Positions 18,525 through 26,947 of a stretch of 64,000 bases of DNA are shown one piece after another (the first letter of the stretch is position 1; every line of letters begins with the position of its first letter). The translations under genes and the position numbers were made by a program. Source of the stretch: Bog-756 sp963824645 (GTDB lineage: Bacteria > Actinomycetota > Acidimicrobiia > Acidimicrobiales > RAAP-2); NCBI GenBank assembly GCA_963824645.1, contig CAWGQC010000002.1:14329-78328 (forward strand), in the 5' to 3' direction. The notes beneath the pieces are model-generated. The model was not told where the DNA came from. It ran no database searches and was given only the letters and a program-made list of their open reading frames with translations.

Positions 18525-19649
18525 TCAGACCCCCAATTCGTCGCGAGCCGGCGGGTCGACCACCTGGGCCAGGGCCTCGACAGCGGCGCGCTGTTCGTCG
18601 GTGAGCTCATCGGGCACGGCGACCTCCACGGTGACCAGCAAGTCACCGGTGGCGGTCTTGCGCCCGGCCGGTACTCCTCGCCCCTTCACCCGGAAGGTCC
18701 GCCCCGAGGGCGTACCAGCGGGCACCCGAAGGGTCACGGGCTCCGTGAGGGTGGGAACGGTGAGCGTGGTGCCCAAGGTGGCCTCGGGATAGGAGATGGG
18801 AACGGTGATGGTGAGATTGCGGTTGCGTCGTCCGAACACGCCGTGCCGATCCACCCGGACCACCACGTAGAGGTCGCCGCTGGGGCCGTTGCCCCGACCT
18901 GCGGCGCCTTTCCCCTTCACCCGAATGCGCTGTCCGTCGTCGACGCCGGGCGGGATGCGCACCTTGACCGTGCGATTCCGGTGCTCGACCCCGGTTCCGC
19001 CACAGGTCGGGCAGGGCGTCGTCACCACTGTCCCCCGACCGCCACACTGTGGGCAGATCTGGCTGAGCGAGAACAGCCCCTGATCGTCCTGAAGAGTGCC
19101 CGATCCCCCGCAGCGGGGACAGGTCGTGGGCTGGGTCCCCGGGGCGGCGCCCGAGCCCGAGCAGGTGTGGCACCGGACGTCGGTGGTGAGATGGACCGAG
19201 GTGGTTACCCCTTGGACGGCATCCTCGAAGGAGAGGTGCAGCTCCGTCTCGACGTCGTTGCCACGCTGGCTGCCGGTGGTCGTCCCCCCGCCGCGGCGGC
19301 CGCGGCCGAAAAGGCCACCGAACAGGTCGCCGAGGTCGCCCATATCGTCCACCCGGAAGGTGGTGCCGCCCTGCCCCCCGAACCCGCCCGGAAACCCACC
19401 GCCGAACCCGCCGGCGGCCGGCCCCATGGTCCGCACCTCGTCGTACTCCTTGCGCCGGTCGGCGTCACCCAGAACGTCGTAGGCCGCCGAGATCTCCTTG
19501 AAGGTCTCCTCCTGGCCCGGGTTGGTATCCGGGTGGTGCTTTTTGGCCAGCTTCCGGTAAGCGCTGGTGATCTCCTTGGCCGACGCCGTGGAGGAGACGC
19601 CCAGCGTCTTGTAATAGTCCTTCTCAAACCATTCGCGTTGAGGCGCCAC
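18525..19649 (-). CDS. dnaJ: Chaperone DnaJ
   Basis: 374 residues; stimulates DnaK ATPase and delivers substrates. The J domain has HPD at 39-41 (KKHHPDTNPG). A Gly/Phe-rich linker follows, then four zinc-finger CxxCxGxG repeats (CHTCSGSG, CPRCGGSG, CPQCGGRG, CPTCGGTG) and the C-terminal substrate domains. The gene is third in the dnaK operon and is followed immediately by hspR, the order known from streptomycetes and mycobacteria. Confidence 0.96.
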   Translation of the reverse strand: MAPQREWFEKDYYKTLGVSSTASAKEITSAYRKLAKKHHPDTNPGQEETFKEISAAYDVLGDADRRKEYDEVRTMGPAAGGFGGGFPGGFGGQGGTTFRVDDMGDLGDLFGGLFGRGRRGGGTTTGSQRGNDVETELHLSFEDAVQGVTTSVHLTTDVRCHTCSGSGAAPGTQPTTCPRCGGSGTLQDDQGLFSLSQICPQCGGRGTVVTTPCPTCGGTGVEHRNRTVKVRIPPGVDDGQRIRVKGKGAAGRGNGPSGDLYVVVRVDRHGVFGRRNRNLTITVPISYPEATLGTTLTVPTLTEPVTLRVPAGTPSGRTFRVKGRGVPAGRKTATGDLLVTVEVAVPDELTDEQRAAVEALAQVVDPPARDELGV

Positions 19650-19718
19650 GTGGTCTCTGTCGGTCCCTTCTCAATCTCGATCTGCGAGCCCCGGTGCTCC
19701 GAAGGCCACGGTGCTCCG

Positions 19719-20447
19719 CTATCCCCGAACCATCACCATGGCCGGACGCACGACGGTGCCGCGCCACACATAGCCGGGTCGCATCACCTGGGCGACGACC
19801 GGTTCACCTGTCGGGTCCCCGGAACCGACTCCGCCGCCAGCCGGCTTCTCGAGTCCCGTCCCACCGGAGACGTCGCCCTCCTCCTCGTCAGCCGGCAAGT
19901 GGCCGACCGCTTCGTGAGCGTTGGGGTCGAAAGTCTCACCCGTCGGATCGATGCGCTCGAGCCCCTCTTTGGCCAGTACGTCACGCAGCTGGCTGGATAC
20001 GGCCAGAAGGGCCCGGCCGTCCGTCGAGTCGGCGTCGCCGAGGTGGGTGACGGCCAGGTCGAGAGTGTCGAGCACGGGAAGCAGCTTGTCCACCAGGGAC
20101 AGCGCCGCCCGGGCCGTCTGGTCGCTCTGCTGCTTGGCCACCCGCTTTCTGTAATTCTCGAACTCGGCCTGTAGCCGCCGCAATGAGTCGAGGTACTCGT
20201 CTCGTTGCGCCAGAGCGATCTTCACCTCGTTGATGTCCGGTGACTCACCGTCGATGATCTCTGTGGTGAGTTCGTCACCGTCGACCGCGTCCACGATCTC
20301 CCCTTCGAATATGTCGTCGATCCTGTCTGGGCCAGAACCGTCCGGATAGCCACCGGACGTGCCTGGGCCCGGGGATGAGCCTGAGGCCGTTCCGGCCTCA
20401 GGCTCCCACCCACCATCACCGTGGTCCGGGTTGTTCACGCCGGTCAT
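19719..20447 (-). CDS. grpE: Nucleotide exchange factor GrpE
   Basis: 242 residues; releases ADP from DnaK. The first ~70 residues are acidic and disordered. A long coiled coil follows (RDEYLDSLRRLQAEFENYRKRVAKQQ), then the beta-domain ending RPGYVWRGTVVRPAMVMV, which is the standard GrpE signature. A Gly-rich insertion precedes the last strands. It starts six bases after the dnaK stop, so the two are one transcript. About 70 bases separate it from dnaJ. Confidence 0.95.
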   Translation of the reverse strand: MTGVNNPDHGDGGWEPEAGTASGSSPGPGTSGGYPDGSGPDRIDDIFEGEIVDAVDGDELTTEIIDGESPDINEVKIALAQRDEYLDSLRRLQAEFENYRKRVAKQQSDQTARAALSLVDKLLPVLDTLDLAVTHLGDADSTDGRALLAVSSQLRDVLAKEGLERIDPTGETFDPNAHEAVGHLPADEEEGDVSGGTGLEKPAGGGVGSGDPTGEPVVAQVMRPGYVWRGTVVRPAMVMVRG

Positions 20448-20453
20448 CGGCGC

Positions 20454-22286
20454 TCAGCCCTTGTCGTCGACGATTTCGGCGTCCACGACCTCGTCGTCGG
20501 AGGACTCGTCGGCCGGGACCTCGCCCCCGGGAGCCGACGCCTGCTCCTTCGAAGCCTCCTCGTACAGCCGCTGGCTGAACGACTGACTGGCCGTGAGCAG
20601 CGTCTCGGTCGAGGTTTTGATGGCTTCAATGTCCGAGCCGGACAGGGTCTCTTTGAGCGAGGAAAGTGCCGATTCGACCTTCTCCTTCTCGTCGCCCTGG
20701 AACTTCTCGCCCTGGTCCTTGAGCAGCTTCTCGGTCTGGTAGACGAGAGTGTCGGCGTTGTTGCGGACCTCGGCCTCCTCCTTGCGGCGGCGGTCATCCT
20801 CGGCGTGAGCTTCGGCGTCCTTGATCATGCGCTCGATGTCATCCCTGGCCAGCGACGACTGACCGGTGATGGTCATCGACTGCTCTTTGCCGGTGGCCCG
20901 GTCCTTGGCCGACACGTGCACGATCCCGTTGGCGTCGATGTCAAAGGTGACCTCGATTTGGGGAACGCCGCGCGGGGCCGGTGGAAGGTCCACCAACTGG
21001 AACTTGCCCAATGTCTTGTTGTACATGGCCATTTCACGCTCACCTTGGAGAACGTGGACCTCGACCGACGGCTGATTGTCGTCAGCAGTGGTGAACACTT
21101 CGCTGCGCTTGGTCGGAATGGTGGTGTTCCGCTCGATGAGGCGGTGCATCACACTTCCCTTGGTCTCGATACCGAGCGACAGAGGAGTCACATCCAGAAG
21201 GAGGACGTCCTTGACCTCTCCCTTCAGCACCCCGGCCTGGACGGCAGCGCCGATCGCCACCACCTCGTCGGGGTTCACTCCCTTGTGTGCCTCCTTGCCG
21301 GTCATCTGCTGGACCAGTTCCTGCACAGCGGGGATCCGGGTCGACCCGCCGACCAGGATGACGTGGTCGATGTCCGACTTGGACAGCCCCGAGTCGGAGA
21401 TGGCCTGATCGAACGGGCCCTTGCACGCCTCCACCAGGTCGGCGGTCAGCTCGTTGAACGTGGCCCGGGTCAGTTTGACGTCGAGGTGCTTGGGGCCCTC
21501 GGACGTGGCCGTGATGAAGGGCAGATTGATCTGTGTCTCCTGCAGGGAGGACAGCTCGATCTTGGCCTTCTCCGCGGCCTCCTTGAGGCGCTGGGTGGCC
21601 ATCTTGTCGGCCGCCAGATCGACTCCCTCGGTGTCCTTGAACGTCTTGACCAGCCAATCGATGATGCGCTGGTCCCAGTCGTCCCCACCGAGTTGGGAGT
21701 TACCGGCCGTCGACTTCACCTCGAACACGCCGTCGCCGATTTCCAGGATGGATACATCGAACGTGCCGCCTCCGAGGTCGAAGACGAGCACGGTCTGCTC
21801 CGCCCCCTCCTTGTCGAGGCCATAGGCCAGGGCTGCGGCCGTGGGCTCGTTGATGATGCGGAGGACCTCGAGACCGGCGATGGCCCCGGCCTCGTTGGTC
21901 GCCGTCCGCTGTGCGTCATCGAAGTAAGCCGGGACAGTGATGACCGCCTGCGTCACGGTGTCACCGAGGAAAGCCTCGGCGTCCCTCTTCAGCTTCCCGA
22001 GGATTCGGGCGGAGATTTCCTGGGGCGTGTAGTCCTTGCCGTCGATGTCGACGGTCCATGAGGTCCCCATCTGCCTCTTGACCGAGCGGATGGTCCGGTC
22101 GGGATTGGTGATGGCCTGACGTTTGGCCACTTCACCCACCAGCACCTCGCCGGACTTGGCGAATCCGACCACCGACGGCGTGGTCCGACCCCCTTCGGCA
22201 TTGGGGATGACGACCGGCTCGCCGGCCTCCAACACGGCTACCACCGAGTTGGTCGTCCCGAGATCGATTCCAACGGCCTTGGCCAT
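20454..22286 (-). CDS. dnaK: Chaperone DnaK (Hsp70)
   Basis: 610 residues; the ATP-driven Hsp70 chaperone. The N-terminus AKAVGIDLGTTNSVV and the nucleotide-binding signatures FDLGGGTFDVS and ILVGGSTRIP are intact. The substrate domain and an acidic C-terminal lid ending DDEVVDAEIVDDKG follow. The ATG at 22286 has an AGGAGG site upstream. First gene of the heat-shock operon; the promoter region carries heat-shock operator-like elements (22480-22531). Confidence 0.98.
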   Translation of the reverse strand: MAKAVGIDLGTTNSVVAVLEAGEPVVIPNAEGGRTTPSVVGFAKSGEVLVGEVAKRQAITNPDRTIRSVKRQMGTSWTVDIDGKDYTPQEISARILGKLKRDAEAFLGDTVTQAVITVPAYFDDAQRTATNEAGAIAGLEVLRIINEPTAAALAYGLDKEGAEQTVLVFDLGGGTFDVSILEIGDGVFEVKSTAGNSQLGGDDWDQRIIDWLVKTFKDTEGVDLAADKMATQRLKEAAEKAKIELSSLQETQINLPFITATSEGPKHLDVKLTRATFNELTADLVEACKGPFDQAISDSGLSKSDIDHVILVGGSTRIPAVQELVQQMTGKEAHKGVNPDEVVAIGAAVQAGVLKGEVKDVLLLDVTPLSLGIETKGSVMHRLIERNTTIPTKRSEVFTTADDNQPSVEVHVLQGEREMAMYNKTLGKFQLVDLPPAPRGVPQIEVTFDIDANGIVHVSAKDRATGKEQSMTITGQSSLARDDIERMIKDAEAHAEDDRRRKEEAEVRNNADTLVYQTEKLLKDQGEKFQGDEKEKVESALSSLKETLSGSDIEAIKTSTETLLTASQSFSQRLYEEASKEQASAPGGEVPADESSDDEVVDAEIVDDKG

Positions 22287-22618
22287 AACTAACTGCCTCC
22301 TACTGCCCTCTTCGGGCTATCCGTACCTGCTCTTGTTTTGCGTGTCGTGCCGGGCGCTTGGTTCCCAGCCCCTGGGTGCTGCGTTCCTATTCGTCGTGCC
22401 TGGGGACCGACCTGTTTCCCGTGCGCTTCCGGCGCCGGATTTGGGGTGTCCGTTCGATTGGTCCTTGCTAACTGCATCCACTATACCAAACTTGAGTGCT
22501 TAATGTATAGATTTTATCCTTCATCAGCACTGAGGATAGTAGGTCTGACGGCCTTAGCCGCGTCGTGAGGTCGCCGGTTCCGCCGGTCGGCGGATCGACG
22601 GCCGGATACCCTGGGTCC
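22287..22618. other. Divergent regulatory region dnaK/gpmA
   Basis: This 332-base gap separates the divergent dnaK and gpmA starts. It consists of a GC-moderate dnaK leader of about 190 bases and an AT-rich core (22470-22560) that holds the dnaK promoter and presumably the gpmA promoter. No RNA gene or small ORF with support was found. Confidence 0.5.
22480..22531 (-). promoter_or_regulatory. dnaK promoter with HAIR-like half site
   Basis: On the minus strand TATAGT (plus 22480-22485) is a good -10 box about 195 bases before dnaK. Immediately upstream lies ACTCAAG (plus CTTGAGT at 22491-22497), exactly one arm of the HspR HAIR repeat; the second arm is not recognisable. CTATAC/GTATAG arms (22481-22486, 22505-22510) flank it, and AGTGCT/AGCACT (22495-22500, 22526-22531) form a wider dyad. 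HspR binding is a reasonable inference because hspR is in this operon, but the operator is degenerate. Confidence 0.5.
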
Positions 22619-23375
22619 ATGCTCAACCTGGTCCTCCTCCGCCACGGCCAGTCGCAGTGGAACGCCGAAAACCTGTTCACCGGGTGGCACGACGTCGACC
22701 TCACCGAGCAGGGCGAGGAGGAAGCCCGCGTCGGCGGGACGTCTCTTAGCGGCCGAAACCGACCTCGATCTGCGGATTCTCCATACCTCGGTACTGACTC
22801 GGGCCATCCGGACGGCCGAACTGAGCCTGGCCGCAGCAGGACGATCGTGGTTACCGGTCAAGCGCCACTGGCGACTCAACGAACGACACTACGGAGCGCT
22901 CCAAGGCCTGGACAAGAAGGAGACCAGCGCCCGGCACGGGGAAGCCCAGGTCAAGGCGTGGCGCCGCAGCTATGCCACCCCGCCCCCTCCGGTGGAGCCG
23001 GGGAGCGCCCATCACCCTGTCGCCGACCCCCGCTACCGGGACCTTCCGTTCGACGCCCTACCCCTCACCGAATGCCTGGCCGATGTGGTGGACAGGGTCA
23101 TTCCCTACTGGGACGACGCCATTGTTCCCGATCTCCTGGCCGAGGGGCCGAGGGGCGGGACGGTGCTCGTGGTGGCCCATGGCAACAGCCTGCGAGCCCT
23201 GCGCAAGCACATAGACGGCACAGCCGACGATGCCATCGTCGACCTCGAAATCCCGACCGGCATCCCCTTCCGCTACGAACTCAACGACGATCTCAGCGTG
23301 GCCGAGAAGCGATACCTCGGTAACCCGGCTGCCGCCGCGGCGGCAGCCGAGGCGGTGGGCCGTCAGGCCGGTTGA
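22619..23375 (+). pseudogene. gpmA: 2,3-bisphosphoglycerate-dependent phosphoglycerate mutase, one frameshift
   Basis: Starting at ATG 22619 the product opens LVLLRHGQSQWNAENLFTGW, the catalytic RHG histidine motif of cofactor-dependent phosphoglycerate mutase (3-PG to 2-PG in glycolysis). After EEEARVGG the frame is lost. Removing one G from the run at 22736-22738 restores RLLAAETDLDLRILHTSVLTRAI, then WRLNERHYGALQGL and VVAHGNSLRAL to the stop at 23375. With the correction the protein is about 251 residues, normal for the family, with all active-site segments present. The absence of any other lesion suggests a sequence error rather than a dead gene. Confidence 0.85.
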
Positions 23376-23463
23376 CGCTGGGCGCCAGAGGCGCCGGTGG
23401 GAATGAGGTCGGCCCGATTCGGTCATGAAGTGGGCTGAAAATGAGGCCCTGGCCGAGGGAGCG

Positions 23464-23484
23464 GAGGACCCACCTTGGGTCTCT
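23464..23484 (+). terminator. Possible terminator downstream of gpmA
   Basis: GACCCA at 23467-23472 pairs with TGGGTC at 23476-23481 around a 3-base loop, followed by a pyrimidine-rich TCTTATTTCT. It lies about 90 bases after the gpmA stop. A tighter GGCGCC/GGCGCC hairpin right after the stop (23380-23394) is an alternative. Confidence 0.35.
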
Positions 23485-23810
23485 TATTTCTGGGACTGGC
23501 CCCTTTTTACCGTCTACAACCGATACATTTCGTCGGCCGATATCGGGCACAGGCGATAAATTGGCCAATTTCGAAACAGACATGAGGAGTGGGGGTTTAG
23601 TCAGGTGGCCCTTGTGCTCCCTGCGTCCTTCCCCTGGCGCCCTGCCGGCCCTCAGGTCCACCCGGAGTTCGGCCGGCGGGACCGCTCGTCGCCCCAGCCT
23701 CGGGTTACGGGGCCAGTTCGGTCGGACCCACGGCCGGGCCAACCACGAAAAGGGGGTTAGGCCGGACGCCCTTCGTGCCTCCCTCGTCCCGGTAATCTGA
23801 GGGAAGGCGC

Positions 23811-23846
23811 GGCAGGAGGTCGGCTCCGAAGAACCGACCTCCTGCC
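23811..23846 (-). terminator. 13-bp perfect hairpin downstream of glnK
   Basis: GGCAGGAGGTCGG (23811-23823) and CCGACCTCCTGCC (23834-23846) form a perfect 13-bp stem with a 10-base loop, about 55 bases after the glnK stop. There is no T-run, so it would be an L-shaped terminator of the kind common in actinobacteria, or a transcript-stabilising hairpin. Confidence 0.6.
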
Positions 23847-23902
23847 ATGGTTCGGGTGGCCTTGTCCCCACAAAAACCACCCGGGTCACATCGGTACGAC
23901 CG

Positions 23903-24247
23903 TCAGAGCGCTTCCGACCCACGCTCTCCGGTACGGACCCGGATCACTTCCTCGACGGGGAGGACCCAGACCTTGCCGTCACCGATCTTTCCGGTTCCCG
24001 CCGTGTCAATGATGGTCGACGTGACTTCGTCGACCTGGGCATCGTCCACGAGGACCTCGAGCCGAATCTTCGGCACGAACTCGACCTCGTACTCGGCTCC
24101 CCGGTAGACCTCGGTGTGACCCCTTTGACGCCCGAAGCCCTGGGCTTCGGTCAGGGTCATGCCGTGGACGCCGAGGGCCTTGAGCCCTTCCTTCACATCG
24201 TCAAGCTTGAACGGCTTCAGCACCGCTACGACGAGCTTCACGTTCAC
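23903..24247 (-). CDS. glnK: PII nitrogen regulatory protein (GlnK/GlnB type)
   Basis: 114 residues; the trimeric PII signal protein that senses ATP/ADP and 2-oxoglutarate and, in the GlnK form, blocks the ammonium channel. N-terminal KLVVAVLKPFKLDDVKEGL and GFGRQRGHTEVYRGAEYEVEF are canonical. The T-loop is complete with Tyr53 at the position of the E. coli modification site Tyr51. It lies 29 bases downstream of amt in the same direction, the classic amtB-glnK pair, hence the GlnK assignment rather than GlnB. Expression is expected from the amt promoter under nitrogen control. Confidence 0.93.
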   Translation of the reverse strand: MNVKLVVAVLKPFKLDDVKEGLKALGVHGMTLTEAQGFGRQRGHTEVYRGAEYEVEFVPKIRLEVLVDDAQVDEVTSTIIDTAGTGKIGDGKVWVLPVEEVIRVRTGERGSEAL

Positions 24248-24276
24248 TTCCTCCTTTTAGGTTCGTAGTGGTCCTG

Positions 24277-25843
24277 TCAGCTGGTTGACGTGCCGGGCGG
24301 TGATCCGTCGTCTGGTGCGACAGACGAAACCGATCGTGACGGTGCATCGCCGGCCATGGCCATGGCACCAACCCGCTCTGCGAATCGGTCCTCGGGGAAG
24401 GCTTCCTCGCCGTGAATGGCCAGGTCGCCGACTTCGAGGATCTCATCCTTGTACCGGGCACCCCGGAGGACCAGACCGATGATCTTCATCAGGATGAAGG
24501 TGATCAGAGCTGACCAGATGATGACAAAGACGGCGGCCCGGAACTGTTCCCACAACTGGTGAGCGGACCCCGTATAGATCAGGCCGTTTACACCGAAGGG
24601 GACGCAGGTCCCCTTGGCTGTGGCGTACTGGGTGGCCGAGGTGGCGATCACTTGCCCGGAGGCGTCCAGATGACCACACCCGTACTCCAGCATGTTCGGA
24701 TCCCCGAATATCCCGAGGAGCAGACCGCCGAAGAAGCCGGCGATGCCGTGGGTGTAGATGACCCCGAGGGCGTCGTCCACCTTGGAGAACGGCCGCACCT
24801 TGGACAGGAAGTTCCAGCCACCCACACGATGCTGGAGCAGATGAGCCCCACGTAGATCGCCCCCTGGCCGTTAACCCAGCCGGCGCACGGTGTGATGCCG
24901 ACCAGTCCGCAGATCATGCCGTTGACGGCACCGAGGAAGGTCGGCTTCTTCTCCTTGGAGACCCAGGCGTCCCAGGCCACCCAGGTGAGCAGACCGGTGG
25001 CTGTAGCCAGGTTCGTGTTGACCACGGCGGAGGCCGCACTGGCCCCGGCGTAGTAAGGGTCGCCACCGTTGAAGCCGTTCCAACCGAGCCACAGGATTCC
25101 GGCACCGACTGCCGCCATGACCAGGTTGTTGGGCAGGAAGTGTTGTCGGTCCCGTAGCAGTCGGGGTCCGAGGACCCAGGCAGCCACGAACCCGGACACA
25201 CCAGCCGACATATGGATGACGTAGCCACCGGAGAAGTCGAGCGCACCTTCTTGGGCGAAGTAGCCGCCACCCCACAGTAGGAAGGCGTCCACCGAGTACA
25301 CGCAGGTCGTCCACAGCGGCACCAACAGACACCAGGCGCTGAACTTGATGCGTCCGAGCACGCTTCCCGAGGAACAGCAGCGGGGTAATGGCGGCGAACA
25401 CCAGCTGGAAGTAGGCCAGCGACGCTGTCGGGAAGTGGAACGGGATGATGGTGTTGGCTGCCGAAATTGCCTGGCCCTGTTCACCTTGTGGACTGGTGAC
25501 CGGCCCCGGTTTGCCGAGGAAGTTGTCAATGAAGTGGGTCCAGCCACTGACGCCGGTGAGCTGTGTCTGCACCCCGTCTTTGACCCCACCCCCGAAGGAG
25601 TTGGCACCGAATCCCATCTTGTAGGCCCACAGGAACCAGGCCGAGCATCACGAGCGAGAACCCGGCAAACATCATGCCCAGTACGTTGACCGCCCACTTT
25701 TTCGGGACGATAGACGCATAGAGGACCGCCAGTCCGGGGAGGCTCATCAGCCCGACGAACGTGGCTGCCGTGAGCTGCCAGGTGTTGTCGCCGGGGTTTA
25801 GCCAACTCGGATACGGAACATATGTCACTGCTGCGGCTAGCAC
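24277..25843 (-). pseudogene. amt: Ammonium transporter, three frameshifts
   Basis: Pieces of one Amt/MEP channel lie in three frames. The start is a GTG at 25843 with the segment NTWQLTAATFVGLMSLPGLA. An extra base at about 25632-25637 shifts the frame before MGFGANSFGGGV; an extra base at 25366-25368 shifts it again before GRIKFSAWCLLVPLW; a missing base near 24819-24822 precedes GGWNFLSKVRPF. With these repaired the product is about 521 residues with the usual 11 membrane helices, the conserved DFSGGYVIHMSAG motif with its pore-region histidine, and a cytoplasmic C-terminus. All three lesions are single bases and the sequence between them is intact, so sequencing error is likelier than decay. 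Confidence 0.88.
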
Positions 25844-25968
25844 GGTTAAGAGTGCTCCTCTCTTGTTATCACTGCGTCATGGCCAGCCCGCGCTTTCACA
25901 CAGCATCGGCTTGGCCAAGGGCAAGTCGGGCAGTTTCGGCTTGCCGCCGCAAACAATGCAGGGTGGGG

Positions 25969-26006
25969 ATTTCAGCACGGTCACATCCGTGTTACCAACA
26001 TGTGAA
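25969..26006 (-). promoter_or_regulatory. GlnR-like operator upstream of amt-glnK
   Basis: On the minus strand four pentamers recur every 11 bases: TTCAC, GTAAC, GTGAC and GAAAT (plus-strand positions 26002-26006, 25991-25995, 25980-25984, 25969-25973). This matches the actinobacterial GlnR consensus GTnAC-n6-GAAAC-n6-GTnAC-n6-GAAAC with one mismatch in boxes 1, 2 and 4 and none in box 3. It lies 126-163 bases before the amt start, the expected place for a nitrogen-limitation activator of amt-glnK. Confidence 0.6.
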
Positions 26007-26123
26007 CTGATACAAAGTCCCTGCTAAGCGGAGCGGTAACGGCAGGAGGACGACGGAGCCACCGCTCATACGTCATCTGAGAAGAAGCGGAAGCGGGCCC
26101 CGTCAAGGCAGCCCAGCACCGGG

Positions 26124-26816
26124 TCAGCCCGCCTCGAGCTCCTTGCCCCGTTTCGGCTTCGACGCGGGGCGGGACGGAGCTGTAGGGGGCGTGTAGCGCT
26201 TCGACGATGGAGGAGCGGGCCGTGCCGGGCCATAGCCGCTGGAGCCACCTGTCGCTTCGGCCTTGGCGTGCTTGAGCTTCTCCGACAGCCGGTACGCCCG
26301 CACCAGGTACCAGGCCCCACCAATGATGAACGGAAGCCCGAACCCCCAGTAATGGAGGTTGAATACGGAGAGCCCATAAAGAGCCATGGCGATGCCGATA
26401 AACAGACGCTTTCGAAACCACGCCGAGATCAGAATGATCAGGGCCAGGACCAAGGTCACAGCTCCGAGCTGGGCGTAGAGCGACGGGCTCACGTGCAACT
26501 TGTCGACCTGGCCGTTGCTGTAGTGGGCACTCGGATCGTGGGCCACCAGGGCGGCGGTGATGACCAACCCGATCGCCGCCGCCACCGGCGCCGCCAACAG
26601 ACCGATCAGTCGTTCCTTGTCATTGGCCCGCTTGATCGCCGCCTCGATCTCGGGGATGGTGGTCGGCTCATGGGCCTCGATCTCGACCTTGCCGGTGCTC
26701 TCGTCGATCGGCGCCGGCTTCAGCATCAAATTGCTGATGCTTCCCGTTATTCGTTGCCACCTGGTCATCGGAGGAGAGTCGCCGCCGTCGGACGCATACT
26801 GGTCGGGGCGGGCCAT
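26124..26816 (-). CDS. Membrane protein with basic C-terminal tail, unknown function
   Basis: 230 residues from ATG 26816 (another ATG at 26768 is possible; neither has a clear ribosome site). I do not recognise the family. Three to four hydrophobic segments are visible: about 85-103, 125-145, 147-163 and 168-182. The cytosolic tail of about 45 residues is rich in Pro, Lys, Arg and Ser (PAPPSSKRYTPP, KPKRGKELEAG). The N-terminal 70 residues are soluble and acidic. It is leftward, and two strong hairpins separate it from the next upstream membrane gene, so they are probably separate units. Confidence 0.7.
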   Translation of the reverse strand: MARPDQYASDGGDSPPMTRWQRITGSISNLMLKPAPIDESTGKVEIEAHEPTTIPEIEAAIKRANDKERLIGLLAAPVAAAIGLVITAALVAHDPSAHYSNGQVDKLHVSPSLYAQLGAVTLVLALIILISAWFRKRLFIGIAMALYGLSVFNLHYWGFGLPFIIGGAWYLVRAYRLSEKLKHAKAEATGGSSGYGPARPAPPSSKRYTPPTAPSRPASKPKRGKELEAG

Positions 26817-26856
26817 GCGCGAGGCTACCGCGGCCGGCTTCCGGCGGGAAACCTGC

Positions 26857-26892
26857 CGGTGACCAAGAAGCATTCTCCCGGCTTGGTCACCG
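26857..26892 (-). terminator. 11-bp perfect hairpin between two membrane genes
   Basis: CGGTGACCAAG (26857-26867) pairs perfectly with CTTGGTCACCG (26882-26892) around a 14-base loop. It sits about 55 bases after the stop of the upstream leftward gene (26948) and next to a second hairpin. The pair of stems is a good terminator candidate despite lacking a U tract. Confidence 0.55.
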
Positions 26893-26896
26893 CAGG

Positions 26897-26918
26897 GCGC
26901 ACCCCCGTAGGGGTGCGC
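26897..26918 (-). terminator. 9-bp GC-rich hairpin with tetraloop
   Basis: GCGCACCCC (26897-26905) and GGGGTGCGC (26910-26918) form a perfect 9-bp stem with a CGTA loop, 29 bases after the stop of the gene at 26948. It is the first of two tandem stems in the direction of transcription. Confidence 0.6.
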
Positions 26919-26947
26919 TCGCCTCTGATCCAACCGGCTCTGCGCAG

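Larger units (their letters stand above)
23376..23902. other. Long gap between convergent gpmA and glnK
   Basis: 527 bases between convergent genes. Besides hairpins (23467-23481, 23811-23846) it holds two perfect palindromes close together, CCGATATCGG at 23537-23546 and AAATTGGCCAATTT at 23558-23571, within an AT-richer island at about 23500-23580. Open frames crossing it lack any recognisable domain or ribosome site. An unidentified small RNA or a lost gene cannot be excluded. Confidence 0.4.

Noticed and set aside
20421..22061. A long rightward open frame opposite dnaK
   Set aside because: Antisense shadow of dnaK, no ribosome site and no recognisable domain.
22491..22531. A CIRCE element (HrcA) at dnaK
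   Set aside because: GAGTGCTTAA resembles one CIRCE arm, but the partner arm at 9-base spacing is absent and the operon carries hspR, not hrcA.
23441..23800. Open frame in the gpmA-glnK gap
   Set aside because: No ribosome site, no domain, composition of random GC-rich sequence.
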